From contig CBDANW010000003.1 in assembly GCA_965197825.1 (NCBI GenBank), forward strand, positions 2,976,001-3,040,000: a stretch of DNA of 64,000 nt. The letters run 5' to 3'. The translations under genes and the position numbers were made by a program. Of the stretch, positions 10,699 through 18,709 are shown piece by piece; position 1 is the first letter of the stretch, and each line of letters starts with the position of its first letter. The notes beneath the pieces are model-generated. The model ran no database searches. It saw only the letters and a list, made by a program, of their open reading frames with translations, and had not been told where the DNA came from. Origin of the DNA: CBDANW01 sp965197825. Lineage in GTDB: Bacteria > Acidobacteriota > Vicinamibacteria > Marinacidobacterales > DATDRI01.

Positions 10699-11496
10699 AT
10701 GAATTCTTTGCGTCTCGTCGTCCTTCCGTTCGTCGTCTCCGCCGCCCTCACGATGGGAGCGGAAGCACAGACAACCCAAACCGCGAACGCGGAAAACAAA
10801 GAGCAGCAGGCGGACGAGGCCCTCCTTCGAGAGTTGGCAGCGATCCGCGAAGAGATCGGAAAGCTGCGGATGGAAGTAGGCGACCTACGCGAAAAGGTGG
10901 GTGACATCCACCGCGTCGCCGTCCGTCCGAGCGCTCCTCCAGCCCCGGAAAGCGTCAACTTGGACGAGAGCCGTGCCCTCGGAAGTGCGGACGCCGCGGT
11001 GGCGATGGTGGAGTTCTCCGACTACCAATGCCCTTACTGTTCGCGTTTTTTTCAACAGACGTTCCCCCAGATCGAGAAGAGTTACATCGACACGGGTAAA
11101 GTGCGCTTCTTTTTTCGAGATTCCCCCTTGATTCAGATCCACCCCCAAGCGAAGGCCGCGGCGATTGCCGCCAACTGTGCCGGCCAGCAGGGAGCTTACT
11201 GGGAGATGCACCACCAATTGTTCGCAAACCAGAAGCAGCTGGGACCGCAGCTATATGAGGCGTCGGCGAAGGAACTTGGCTTGGACCAGGCAGTTTTTCA
11301 ATCTTGCCTAGTGGATCCGGCGGAGTCGAAAAGAGTCGACGAAGATGCGGCCTACGGTCAGAGTCTGGCCGTTCAAGGAACGCCTCACTACTTCGTCGGG
11401 CGGGTGCAAGACGGGCAGCTCGTAAACGTGCTGCGAGTCAACGGCGCGCAGCCGTTCGAGGTCTTCTCGAAAGTGATCGAATCGATGCTCCAGTAA
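10699..11496 (+). CDS. Secreted DsbA-like thioredoxin-fold protein
   Basis: Starting at ATG 10699 (preceded by GAGAGGTGACC) the 265-residue product has a signal peptide (MNSLRLVVLPFVVSAALTMG, cleavage near AEA-QT), a coiled-coil segment (LRELAAIREEIGKLRMEVGDL, about residues 43-75), and a thioredoxin_4/DsbA domain with the active site YQCPYCSRFF and the cis-Pro loop VQGTPHYFV. Such proteins introduce or isomerise disulfides outside the cytoplasm, or serve as BdbD-like oxidases; the coiled coil suggests an oligomer. An in-frame ATG at 10678 would add seven residues but lacks a Shine-Dalgarno. Confidence 0.88.
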   Translation: MNSLRLVVLPFVVSAALTMGAEAQTTQTANAENKEQQADEALLRELAAIREEIGKLRMEVGDLREKVGDIHRVAVRPSAPPAPESVNLDESRALGSADAAVAMVEFSDYQCPYCSRFFQQTFPQIEKSYIDTGKVRFFFRDSPLIQIHPQAKAAAIAANCAGQQGAYWEMHHQLFANQKQLGPQLYEASAKELGLDQAVFQSCLVDPAESKRVDEDAAYGQSLAVQGTPHYFVGRVQDGQLVNVLRVNGAQPFEVFSKVIESMLQ

Positions 11497-11550
11497 ACGG
11501 AGCAGCCAGCTCGAAAGCATTACGAAGTTACTTCGGAAAAGTCCCGCGCG

Positions 11551-13791
11551 CTAGCGTCGTCCCCGCCGGCCACGAGACGGCTTCGGGCCCGCGCGCTTCT
11601 TTCCCGTCGGCCGGCGTCCACGCTCGCCCACCGGTTTCAACCCTTCGATGGCGAGATCGATTTGTCGCTTTTTCTGATCGACTCGCACGACCTGAACCTC
11701 CAGGCGATCGCCGAGCCGATAAAGCGTGCCGGTGGACTCGCCGCGAAGCGTATGGGTCTTTTCGTTGAATCGGTAGTAGTCATCGGCCAGCGTGCTGATG
11801 TGGACCAGACCCTCCACGAAAAACTCCTCAAGCTCGACGAATAGGCCGAAGTTCATGACGCCGGTGACGTAACCGACGAAAACATCACCCAGTTTGTCGG
11901 CCATGAAGCGGACTTTCTTCCATGCGATGAGCTCGCGCTCCGCCCCTTCGGCGCACCGCTCGGTGGTCGATGAATGTTCCGCCACGCCGGGGAGTTTGGA
12001 CTCCCTTTCTTTTTGTATCTCGACGGACGGCATGCCCTTCGTCCGTACCTCTCGCAGCAAACGATGGACGACCAAGTCCGGGTAACGCCGGATGGGCGAC
12101 GTGAAGTGCGTATAGATGGGCGCCGCCAGGGCGTAGTGACCGCTATTCTCCATGGCGTATCTCGCCTGCTTCATGGTTCGGAGCATCAAGAATGAAATCA
12201 AACGCTCCTCGGGTTTACCCTCGATCTTCTCGAGAAGCTTCTGGAAACTCTTGGGCTTGAGTTTCTCCGAGCTGGCTCGCAGTCGATAACCGAAACCGGA
12301 AACGAGCTCCTCGAACTCCTCGATGCGGTCTTCGTCGGGCTCTTCATGGACACGATACAAACTTGGAACGTCCAGCCGAAAGAGATGACCGGCAACGATC
12401 TCGTTCGCTAGCAGCATGAATTCTTCGATGATCTGGTGCGCGACGTTGCGCTCGGCCGCGACGATCCCGGTCACCAATCCCTCGACGTCCAGAAGAATCT
12501 CGGGCTCCGGCAAATCGAAATCGATGGAGCCTCTCTTTTCGCGCCGGGCGCGCAAGATCCGATAAAGGCCGAGCATGCGCTCGAAAAGCGGCACCAGGCT
12601 CCGATAACGCTCCCTAACCTTCGGATCTTCATCGACCAGGATCTGCCGCACCTCGGTGTAGGTCATGCGCGCGGCACTTCGGATCACGCCGTCGTACAGG
12701 TCGTACTTCACGATGCGACCGGTCGGGCTGATTTCAACCCGCACCGACTGCACCAGGCGATCCACACCGGGATTCAGGCTACATATCCCATTCGAAAGTC
12801 GCTCCGGCAGCATCGGCACCGCCCGCTCCGGAAAGTAGACCGAGGTGCCGCGCTCCAAGGCCTCCCGGTCGAGAGCGCTTCCTTCTATTACGTAGCGCGC
12901 GACGTCGGCGATGTGAACTCCCAGCATATAGTTCCCGTTTGGCTCCAATTCCACCTGCACCGCGTCGTCGAAGTCCCTCGCCGTCTCACCGTCGATGGTG
13001 ACGATGTCCTCGTTCCGGAAGTCGGTACGTCCCGCGATGGCCTCTGCCGAAACCTCGGTCGAGATGCGTTCGGCTTCCTGGAGCACGTCGTCCGGAAAGG
13101 GGTCGGGAAGGCCGTACTTGGCAATGATCACCCGGACGTCCACGCCGGGATCATCCAGCCGTCCTAGAACCTCGATGACCTTTCCGAGAGGGGCACGAAA
13201 CGGGCCGGGGTACCGGGTCAGCTCGGCGACCACCATCTGACCTGGTTGCGCTCCCGACTCCTCCCCATGGCTGATGAACACCTCGTAGAGGAAGTTGGGA
13301 TCGAAAGGGACGACCCGCGCCCCTTCCGCGTCCTTCTCGAAACGGCCCACCACGCACGTCGAGACACGTTCCAGGACCTCCACGATGTGCCCCTCGGGCT
13401 TCCCGTATCGATTCTTGCTGTCGATGTGAACGAGAACCCGATCACCGTGGAGCGCTTCGCCGAGCGCTCCGCCTGCTATATAGATGTCGGGCTGCTCTTT
13501 TCGGTCGGGTCGGTCGGGGCGATCCGGGCGCACGAAACCGAAGCCTCCCGGCTTGCACGAAAGCCGGCCCGCGACCAGGTCCATCTTCTCGGGAAGACCG
13601 AGACGGTTGGCACGCGTCCGTGCCAACTTCCCTTCGGCGAGCATCTCTTCGAGGACGCGCTTGGCGGTGAGGCGCGCCTCTCCCTTGACCAGAAGCATCT
13701 TGAGAAGGTCCTTCTCGGTGGTCGGACGACCGAGCCGCGCCAAGATCTCGAGAGCGCGGGTGCGGATACCGGTATCTGGGGGTGGGGACAC
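11551..13791 (-). CDS. rnr: Ribonuclease R
   Basis: 746 residues in the RNase II/R order: an N-terminal winged helix (TRALEILARLGRPTTEKDLL), cold-shock domains, the RNB catalytic domain with DGETARDFDDAVQV (metal-binding aspartates) and HFTSPIRRYPDLVVHRLL, then an S1 domain (GYVTGVMNFGLFVELEEFFVEGLVHIS) and a basic tail KKRAGPKPSRGRRGRR. It degrades structured RNA from the 3' end and takes part in rRNA and tmRNA-linked decay. The frame is intact. It is divergent from tRNA-Leu(CAG) and convergent with the DsbA-like gene. In the 54-base gap to that gene, CGAAGTTACTTCG forms a small hairpin that may end transcription from either side. Confidence 0.96.
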   Translation of the reverse strand: MSPPPDTGIRTRALEILARLGRPTTEKDLLKMLLVKGEARLTAKRVLEEMLAEGKLARTRANRLGLPEKMDLVAGRLSCKPGGFGFVRPDRPDRPDRKEQPDIYIAGGALGEALHGDRVLVHIDSKNRYGKPEGHIVEVLERVSTCVVGRFEKDAEGARVVPFDPNFLYEVFISHGEESGAQPGQMVVAELTRYPGPFRAPLGKVIEVLGRLDDPGVDVRVIIAKYGLPDPFPDDVLQEAERISTEVSAEAIAGRTDFRNEDIVTIDGETARDFDDAVQVELEPNGNYMLGVHIADVARYVIEGSALDREALERGTSVYFPERAVPMLPERLSNGICSLNPGVDRLVQSVRVEISPTGRIVKYDLYDGVIRSAARMTYTEVRQILVDEDPKVRERYRSLVPLFERMLGLYRILRARREKRGSIDFDLPEPEILLDVEGLVTGIVAAERNVAHQIIEEFMLLANEIVAGHLFRLDVPSLYRVHEEPDEDRIEEFEELVSGFGYRLRASSEKLKPKSFQKLLEKIEGKPEERLISFLMLRTMKQARYAMENSGHYALAAPIYTHFTSPIRRYPDLVVHRLLREVRTKGMPSVEIQKERESKLPGVAEHSSTTERCAEGAERELIAWKKVRFMADKLGDVFVGYVTGVMNFGLFVELEEFFVEGLVHISTLADDYYRFNEKTHTLRGESTGTLYRLGDRLEVQVVRVDQKKRQIDLAIEGLKPVGERGRRPTGKKRAGPKPSRGRRGRR

Positions 13792-13828
13792 CGGCCGCTA
13801 TCTTAGCACGCGGCGGGCATCCCGTTTG

Positions 13829-13857
13829 TTGACAACGAACCGGTGCGTTCCTATGAT
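13829..13857 (+). promoter_or_regulatory. Promoter of tRNA-Leu(CAG)
   Basis: TTGACA (13829-13834), a 17-base spacer and TATGAT (13852-13857) match the sigma70 consensus at 11 of 12 positions. Transcription would begin near 13864, about 21 bases before the tRNA. Confidence 0.65.
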
Positions 13858-13884
13858 GAGCCCTCCGCGAACGCTTCCCAGCGT

Positions 13885-13971
13885 GCCGAAGTGGCGGAAC
13901 TGGCAGACGCGCTGCGTTCAGGGCGCAGTTCTCTTCGGGGAGTGGGGGTTCAAATCCCCCCTTCGGCACCA
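13885..13971 (+). tRNA. tRNA-Leu (anticodon CAG)
   Basis: 87 bases including an encoded CCA. The acceptor GCCGAAG pairs with CTTCGGC, the anticodon stem CTGCG/CGCAG encloses TTCAGGG (CAG at 34-36), the variable arm is long as in class II tRNAs, and the T arm contains GGTTCAAATCC. Confidence 0.95.
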
Positions 13972-14086
13972 ACAGGACCTAAGTCCGTCTAGTCCTTATC
14001 GTTCACTTTCACCCACGACAACCGTCTCCAAAGTGAGAGACCGGTGCGGGCTGTTCGAGCAGCCGAATCGCACCCTCGATGCGGCC

Positions 14087-14953
14087 TCAGGCCCCGGAGT
14101 CGACTGAGAGGGTCCTGCGCGTCCTCGTGAACGAAGTGGACGGGAAGCAGCCGCTGCGCTCCGAGCCGGAGATCTCGGCTCCAGCCAGCGAGGGGTAGTA
14201 CCCGGCGGAGGCGACGCTAGCGGCACCGCGACGCTCCGCTTCGACGAGTGAATGGTCGCCGGGAAGGGGACCGTTCGCCGCCTTTTCGTTCTTGGTCAAT
14301 GGCGGCGTCTTCACTTCTTGAGTTCCTCTCGCTTCGAAAGTGGCTTTGTCGGTGTACTCGCCCCGCGGGTAGTACGGCCCCATCACGTCGGGCTCGGTCC
14401 CCGGGACGGTGATGTTGGTCGGGTTGTGCTTCCATTCCGGATCGTTGTACATGTAGCGGAAGACGAGCATTCCGAAATCGGCGCGGTTGGATGGGTCGTC
14501 GATCCCCTCGCCGCGGGCTGACCAGTCCATCCACGCGACGCCGTTGTCTTCGGTAGCGTTCTTCGGCCGGTCCTCCTCGCGGCACACCACGATCGTGTAG
14601 TTGCCGTCCTCGTCGAGCGGGACCTGCATGTCGGTGAGACCGTCGTTGCTCAACCCGGAGGGTGGTGCCTCACAGATGACGAGCGACCAGTAGCGGGACT
14701 CCCAGTCGGTCATGGTCTCGAGGCCCTTCCCGCCCGTTCCCATGAAGGTATTGGGGAACTTCGGCATCTTGCCGCGAAGCACCAGCACTGGGCCGAACGC
14801 CCGGGAAACCCAGGAGAACAGGTAGAGCGTCACCGGATCCCCGCCGAAGCCCGTCTCCATCCACCGGAAGCTCAAATCGCGGGCGGCACTGGCGGGGATG
14901 TCGATGTCGGAGTACATCCTCCAGCAGCTCAAGGAATCGCTGGAGCGCCCCAC
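14087..14953 (-). pseudogene. C-terminal fragment of a larger protein of unknown function
   Basis: The clearly protein-like part spans roughly 14310-14840 on the minus strand: DPVTLYLFSWVSRAFGPVLV, LRGKMPKFPNTF, RYWSLVICEAPPSGL, YTIVVCREEDRPKNA, GVAWMDWSARGEG and VMGPYYPRGEYTDKATFEAR. I recall similar blocks at the ends of larger uncharacterised bacterial proteins, but the family has no name I can vouch for. There is no signal peptide or proper N-terminus. The conserved reading stops about where the antitoxin sequence on the other strand begins (near 14845-14870), so it looks cut by a recombination junction. The last 80 or so codons towards 14087 are low-complexity and may not be original coding sequence. 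Confidence 0.5.
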
Positions 14954-15050
14954 TCGTGAGGAACTGCTCGACCGGCTCGCGGAGTTGCCAGAGCCTAAGC
15001 TCCGTCCGTCGCCGGCCGACTTGATCCGTGCCGAACGGGAGCGTCGTTGA
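14898..15050 (+). pseudogene. vapB: VapB/FitA-type antitoxin lacking its N-terminal DNA-binding strand
   Basis: The plus-strand frame around 14850-15050 reads PVSIHRKLKSRAALAGMSMS, EYILQQLKESLERPTREELL and ending SPADLIRAERERR, a typical ribbon-helix-helix antitoxin (usual opening: about 10 residues such as IRNVP). Here that opening is missing: upstream of PVSIHRKLK the frame is unrelated and closes at a TAG (14823-14825), with no start codon before ATG 14898. Translation from 14898 or 14904 would keep the toxin-binding tail but lose the DNA-contacting strand and part of the first helix. The TGA overlaps the toxin start (TTGA). Confidence 0.65.
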
Positions 15051-15442
15051 TCGTTCTCGATGCCTCGGCCGCCGTAGAACTCCTACTGAATACGCGCCTC
15101 GGCAAGAAACTGGCCGAGCGTCTTCGGTCTTCCGATGTGTCGCTCCACGCTCCGCACCTCATCGATCTCGAAGTAGCGCAGACGCTCCGTAGGTATGTTG
15201 CGGACCGCACGCTTCCCGAAGAACGAGGTCGGCTCGCCTTGCAGCATTTCGCGATGCTCGACTTGAATCGCTACCCGCACGACTCCCTGCTTCGACGCGT
15301 TTGGGTGCTACGAGACAACCTTACAGCCTACGACGCCGCCTATGTTGCTCTCGCGGAAGCGTTGGAAGCTAGCCTTGTGACCGCCGATCGCCGCTTAGCA
15401 AAGACCCCTAAACTCAGAACTACCATCGAACTACTGCAGTGA
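15047..15442 (+). CDS. vapC: PIN-domain ribonuclease toxin (VapC-like), second copy
   Basis: 131 residues from a TTG that overlaps the antitoxin stop. PIN acidic residues are in place: MIVLDASAAVELLL, HLIDLEVAQTLRR, LTAYDAAYVALAEAL and LVTADRRLAK. It differs clearly from the VapC at 783. The partner antitoxin is truncated, so the locus is either kept in check by the remaining toxin-binding tail or poorly expressed. Confidence 0.85.
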   Translation: MIVLDASAAVELLLNTRLGKKLAERLRSSDVSLHAPHLIDLEVAQTLRRYVADRTLPEERGRLALQHFAMLDLNRYPHDSLLRRVWVLRDNLTAYDAAYVALAEALEASLVTADRRLAKTPKLRTTIELLQ

Positions 15443-15586
15443 TTCCGTCAGATTTTCTACTGGCTCACAAACGCCGTGGCAGCTTTGTCTGGAATTAAAC
15501 GGTAAATCTTCCGCGTTTCGAGCGATGCCTCGTAACTGTCGTTCCTAATGCAAAGCACGAAACGGCCCGTTTTTGCGCTCATTGGA

Positions 15587-15892
15587 CTACCCGACCTGTG
15601 CAGCGGGATGGACCTTTTTCTCGAGGCGTCGGCCGAGCTTATCTTTCTCGACCTCGAGGTCGTAGCGAGATTGAAGGTTCATCCAAAACCTCTCCGACAT
15701 CCGGAAGTAGCGGGCGAGTCTCAAAGCGGTGTCGGCAGTAATCGACCGCTTTCCGTGGACGATTTCGTTGATACGTCGCGCCGGTACACCAATATCTTTG
15801 GATACCCGATATTGGCTGATACCCATCGGCTTCAAGAACTCCTCGAGGAGAATCTCGCCGGGATGGATAGGAGGAAATTTCTTGCGTGCCAT
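15587..15892 (-). CDS. higA: HigA-type antitoxin (XRE helix-turn-helix)
   Basis: 101 residues with the highly conserved HigA blocks PPIHPGEILLEEFLKPMGIS, PARRINEIVHGKRSITADTA and FRMSERFWMNLQSRYDLE. HigA binds its own operator through the XRE helix-turn-helix and neutralises HigB. It lies 10 bases downstream of the higB stop, the usual toxin-first order of this family. The frame is intact. Confidence 0.93.
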   Translation of the reverse strand: MARKKFPPIHPGEILLEEFLKPMGISQYRVSKDIGVPARRINEIVHGKRSITADTALRLARYFRMSERFWMNLQSRYDLEVEKDKLGRRLEKKVHPAAQVG

Positions 15893-15902
15893 ATGCGCCC
15901 CT

Positions 15903-16185
15903 CTAATGGTAATCCGTAATCTCTACTTCGAAAGCGTCGCCCTCACTCCAGCGGAAACAGAGTCTCCATTGATCGTTAATCCGAATACTGTATTGGCCCC
16001 GGCGTTCGCCCGACAGTTTCTCCAAACGATTGCCGGGAGGAACTCGCAGCTCGTTGAGTGACTCCGCGGCATCGAGGATCAGTAGTTTTCTTTGGGCCAC
16101 GCGTTGAATGTTCGGGGGCCCACCTGCGGGACTTCTCCCTCAGGAAAACCCTCTCGGTGTCTCTGTCCCGAAAGCTCTTGATCAT
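15903..16185 (-). pseudogene. higB: HigB-type toxin (RelE-like), one-base frameshift
   Basis: From ATG 16185 the frame reads MIKSFRDRDTERVFLREKSR and RWAPE, then breaks. Skipping the single base at 16110 restores IQRVAQRKLLILDAAESLNE, RVPPGNRLEKL and GQYSIRINDQWRLCFRW, a full-length HigB of 93 residues. HigB is a ribosome-dependent mRNA endonuclease. As written, the toxin is lost while its antitoxin is whole, a common end state for such loci. Transcription is from the operator-promoter just upstream. Confidence 0.85.
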
Positions 16186-16199
16186 CCCTGTCAATCACC

Positions 16200-16237
16200 A
16201 TGATAACGCGTCTCGTTAATAACGTCAAGCGTTATCA
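16200..16237 (-). promoter_or_regulatory. higBA promoter with a symmetric nested operator
   Basis: On the minus strand TTGACG (16223-16228), 17 bases and TATCAT (16200-16205) form a strong promoter. It lies within a perfectly symmetric element centred on 16219: outer arms TGATAACGC (16201-16209) and GCGTTATCA (16229-16237), and an inner palindrome CGTTAATAACG (16214-16224). Binding of a HigA dimer pair here would cover both promoter hexamers. The leader is only about eight bases. Confidence 0.65.
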
Positions 16238-16309
16238 GACCCTGAAAGCTCGGCCCGAAAGTCACGCAGCACGGGAAGGTGGTCGTGCCGCGTGCGCCTG
16301 AACGCCACA

Positions 16310-16338
16310 TTGACGCCACCCCGCCCCCTCGCTAAAAT
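16310..16338 (+). promoter_or_regulatory. Promoter, probably of tRNA-Leu(UAG)
   Basis: TTGACG (16310-16315), a 17-base spacer and TAAAAT (16333-16338) match sigma70 elements at 10 of 12 positions. The next gene downstream is the tRNA at 16593; most of the distance is taken by the inverted-repeat element at 16384-16552. No other gene lies in 16186-16592. Confidence 0.55.
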
Positions 16339-16383
16339 GGCTTTCGTCCAGTGACTTTGCGACAGTCTTTCCCGATCTTTCTT

Positions 16384-16552
16384 CCTAGTGTCTCGTCTCG
16401 GAAGTGATGTTAGCATCGAGAGCGTCGAGGCACCCGGATCGCAAGGCGTGGCGAGGGCGAAATACCGGGCGTATTCAACCGAGGCGCAACGCAGCGAGGC
16501 GGGATGCATCGGCGCTCGAATGCAACATGGACTTCCGGGACGGGACACTAGG
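16384..16552. repeat. 169 bp MITE/REP-like element with imperfect terminal inverted repeats
   Basis: The ends are CCTAGTGTCTCGTCTCGGAA (left) and, read from the other strand, CCTAGTGTCCCGTCCCGGAA (right), and the similarity continues inward for about 40 bases to ATCGAGAG/TTCGAGCG. The core is GC-rich with no open frame. A third, single arm occurs at 38450-38488, so this is a dispersed family. It looks like a non-autonomous element or a paired REP. Confidence 0.7.
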
Positions 16553-16592
16553 ACGTCATAAGGCACCAATGAGGGGGCCTGACTCGTCGCGC

Positions 16593-16676
16593 GCGAAAGT
16601 GGCGGAACGGCAGACGCGCTGGACTTAGGATCCAGTGGGGCAACCCGTGGGGGTTCGAATCCCCCCTTTCGCACCA
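16593..16676 (+). tRNA. tRNA-Leu (anticodon TAG)
   Basis: 84 bases with an encoded CCA. The acceptor GCGAAAG pairs with CTTTCGC, the anticodon stem CTGGA/TCCAG encloses CTTAGGA (TAG at 34-36), the variable arm is long, and the T arm contains GGTTCGAATCC. Confidence 0.95.
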
Positions 16677-16818
16677 GCCTTCGCTCACGGATGGACATCG
16701 TTGACGTGAGCTCCGGCTGGCAAGCCAGCTTGGCGAAGGCTGTCCGCCGAAAGCCAAAGGGGAAAGCGGAAGGGCGACGGCGGGCTTCATCTTTCGACGA
16801 GATTCCAAAGGAGTAACT

Positions 16819-18099
16819 TTGAAGGCGGAGTGTACTGAAGAAGGCCTGTCCAAGCGCCGGCTCGACGTCGAGATCCCGGCCGAGACGGTGACCGAGGCAT
16901 TCGAGAAGGAGGTGTCCCGATTCGGCCGCTCTCTGAAGCTGCCCGGATTCAGAAAGGGCAAGATCCCCAAGGATCTGGTCAAGACCCGCTTCCGAACGGA
17001 GATCCTGGACGAAGTGCTTCGGGACCTGCTCCCCCAAGTGCTGCAACAAGCTTTGAACCAACATGCGCTCCACCCGATCGGCGATCCGAAGGTCCATGAT
17101 CTGAAGATCGAGATCGGACAACCTCTCTCCTTCAAGGCTTCCTTCGAGATCCTGCCCAAGATCGAGGTCAAGAACTACAAGGGCCTGAAGGTCACCGAGC
17201 GAAGTGCCGACGTGAAGGACGAAGAGATCGAGACCCGCCTCCAAGCGCTCCGCGAGCGGGCCGCGCGTTTCGATCCCGTCGAGGAGCGCGGGGCCCGAGA
17301 CGGGGACCATGTCGCGGGAACCCTGATCGAGAAAGCGGCCGATGGCAAGGGCCCGGCCAACAAACAAGAAGGCGTACTAATAGAGGTTGGTGCCGACATC
17401 TACCACCCGAGCCTGCATGAAAAACTGCGGGGCGCGAAGTCCGGGGACTCGGTGACGGTGGACGTCGTGTTTCCCGACGATCACCCGGACCCCAAGCGGG
17501 CCGGGAAAGCCTTCTCGGTCCAGATGGAAAAGATCGAGGTCAAGGAAAAGGTGCTCCCTGCGCTCGACGACGAGCTGGCCAAGGATCTGGGACAGTTCGA
17601 GAATCTCGCCGAGCTCCGCGATCAAGTCCGCCAGCAAGCGGAAGAGGAGACGCGTCAGGAAGCCGATCAGGATCTTCGCAATCACTTGTTGGAAAAACTG
17701 CTCGAGGCCAACCCGTTCGAAGCGCCGGAGGCCTTGGTCGAGCACGAGCTGGATCAGAGGATCGAGGAGATGGCCAAAAGCCTCGTCGATCGAGGGATCG
17801 ATCCCGCTCGGGCGAAGATCGATTGGCGGGAGTTACGGGAAGGTCAGCGCGACGCGGCCGCTCGGAGCGTGGGAGCGACCATCTTGCTCGACCGGATCGT
17901 CGAACAGGAGAACATGAAAGAGACCGAGGACGTCATCGAGAAAGAGATCAAGCGCGGAGCCTCCGCGATCAAGAAAAGCCCCCAGGTGGTGCGCGCTCAG
18001 TTGATGAAAGAGGGGGGGCTGGAACGCCTTAAACGCCGCTTGCGGAGGGAGTTGGCGGTTGACTTACTCCGCGAAAATGCTAGAATCAAGAGGGGTTGA
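16819..18099 (+). CDS. tig: Trigger factor
   Basis: 426 residues from a TTG preceded by AAAGGAG. The N-terminal ribosome-binding domain contains GFRKGKIP (the signature loop) after VSRFGRSLKLP. The middle FKBP-type prolyl isomerase domain begins near VEERGARDGDHVAGTL, and a long charged C-terminal arm ends DLLRENARIKRG. It binds L23 at the ribosome exit and folds nascent chains. It heads the conserved order tig-clpP-clpX-lon-ysxC, ending eight bases before the clpP start, so chaperone and protease are co-expressed. Confidence 0.95.
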   Translation: MKAECTEEGLSKRRLDVEIPAETVTEAFEKEVSRFGRSLKLPGFRKGKIPKDLVKTRFRTEILDEVLRDLLPQVLQQALNQHALHPIGDPKVHDLKIEIGQPLSFKASFEILPKIEVKNYKGLKVTERSADVKDEEIETRLQALRERAARFDPVEERGARDGDHVAGTLIEKAADGKGPANKQEGVLIEVGADIYHPSLHEKLRGAKSGDSVTVDVVFPDDHPDPKRAGKAFSVQMEKIEVKEKVLPALDDELAKDLGQFENLAELRDQVRQQAEEETRQEADQDLRNHLLEKLLEANPFEAPEALVEHELDQRIEEMAKSLVDRGIDPARAKIDWRELREGQRDAAARSVGATILLDRIVEQENMKETEDVIEKEIKRGASAIKKSPQVVRAQLMKEGGLERLKRRLRRELAVDLLRENARIKRG

Positions 18100-18106
18100 T
18101 GTATCT

Positions 18107-18688
18107 ATGCTGATCCCGATGGTGGTCGAACAGACCAACCGAGGCGAACGTGCTTACGATATTTATTCGCGTCTCCTCAAAGACAACATCATCTTTATCG
18201 GTACTCCGATCGACGACAACCTTGCCAACTTGGTGGTCGCTCAATTGCTATTTCTCGAAGCCGAGGACCCAGAGAAGGAAGTCTCCGTCTACGTCAATAG
18301 TCCGGGTGGGTCGGTGACGGCGGGTCTAGCCATCTACGATACGATCCAGTTCATCAGGCCAGATGTGACTACGTACTGCATCGGACAGGCCGCCAGTATG
18401 GCCGCGGTGATCCTCGCCTCGGGAACGCCGGGTAAGCGCTTCGCGCTTCCGAACTCCCGCATGATCATCCATCAGCCATCGGGCGGTTTTTCCGGACAAG
18501 CCACGGACATCAACATTCAGGCCAAGGAGATCCTACGTACTCGCCAGCGCTTGAACGAGATCCTTGCGATGCATACCGGCCAGAACCTCTCGAAAATCGA
18601 ACAGGACGTGGAGCGTGATTTCATCATGACCGCCGAGGCGGCCAAGAAATACGGAATCATTGACCAGGTCATCTCACGACGGGTTTGA
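18107..18688 (+). CDS. clpP: ATP-dependent Clp protease proteolytic subunit
   Basis: 193 residues from ATG 18107 (MLIPMVVEQTNRGERAYDIY), the usual ClpP start. The catalytic triad is visible: Ser in GQAASMAAV (about 97), His in MIIHQPSGG (about 122) and Asp in VERDFIM (about 171). It forms the tetradecameric chamber that degrades proteins unfolded by ClpX. The open frame extends upstream into tig, but that sequence is not ClpP-like. Confidence 0.96.
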   Translation: MLIPMVVEQTNRGERAYDIYSRLLKDNIIFIGTPIDDNLANLVVAQLLFLEAEDPEKEVSVYVNSPGGSVTAGLAIYDTIQFIRPDVTTYCIGQAASMAAVILASGTPGKRFALPNSRMIIHQPSGGFSGQATDINIQAKEILRTRQRLNEILAMHTGQNLSKIEQDVERDFIMTAEAAKKYGIIDQVISRRV

Positions 18689-18709
18689 GCTGCTTTAATC
18701 GGGGGAAGC

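Noticed and set aside
13972..14086. Partial tRNA copy (att site) after tRNA-Leu(CAG)
   Set aside because: No duplicate of the tRNA 3' end was found in the pocket, and no integrase gene is present.
16225..17367. 380-codon open frame on the minus strand
   Set aside because: It lies opposite tig and the tRNA-Leu; its translation is the complement of trigger-factor codons with no domain and no Shine-Dalgarno.
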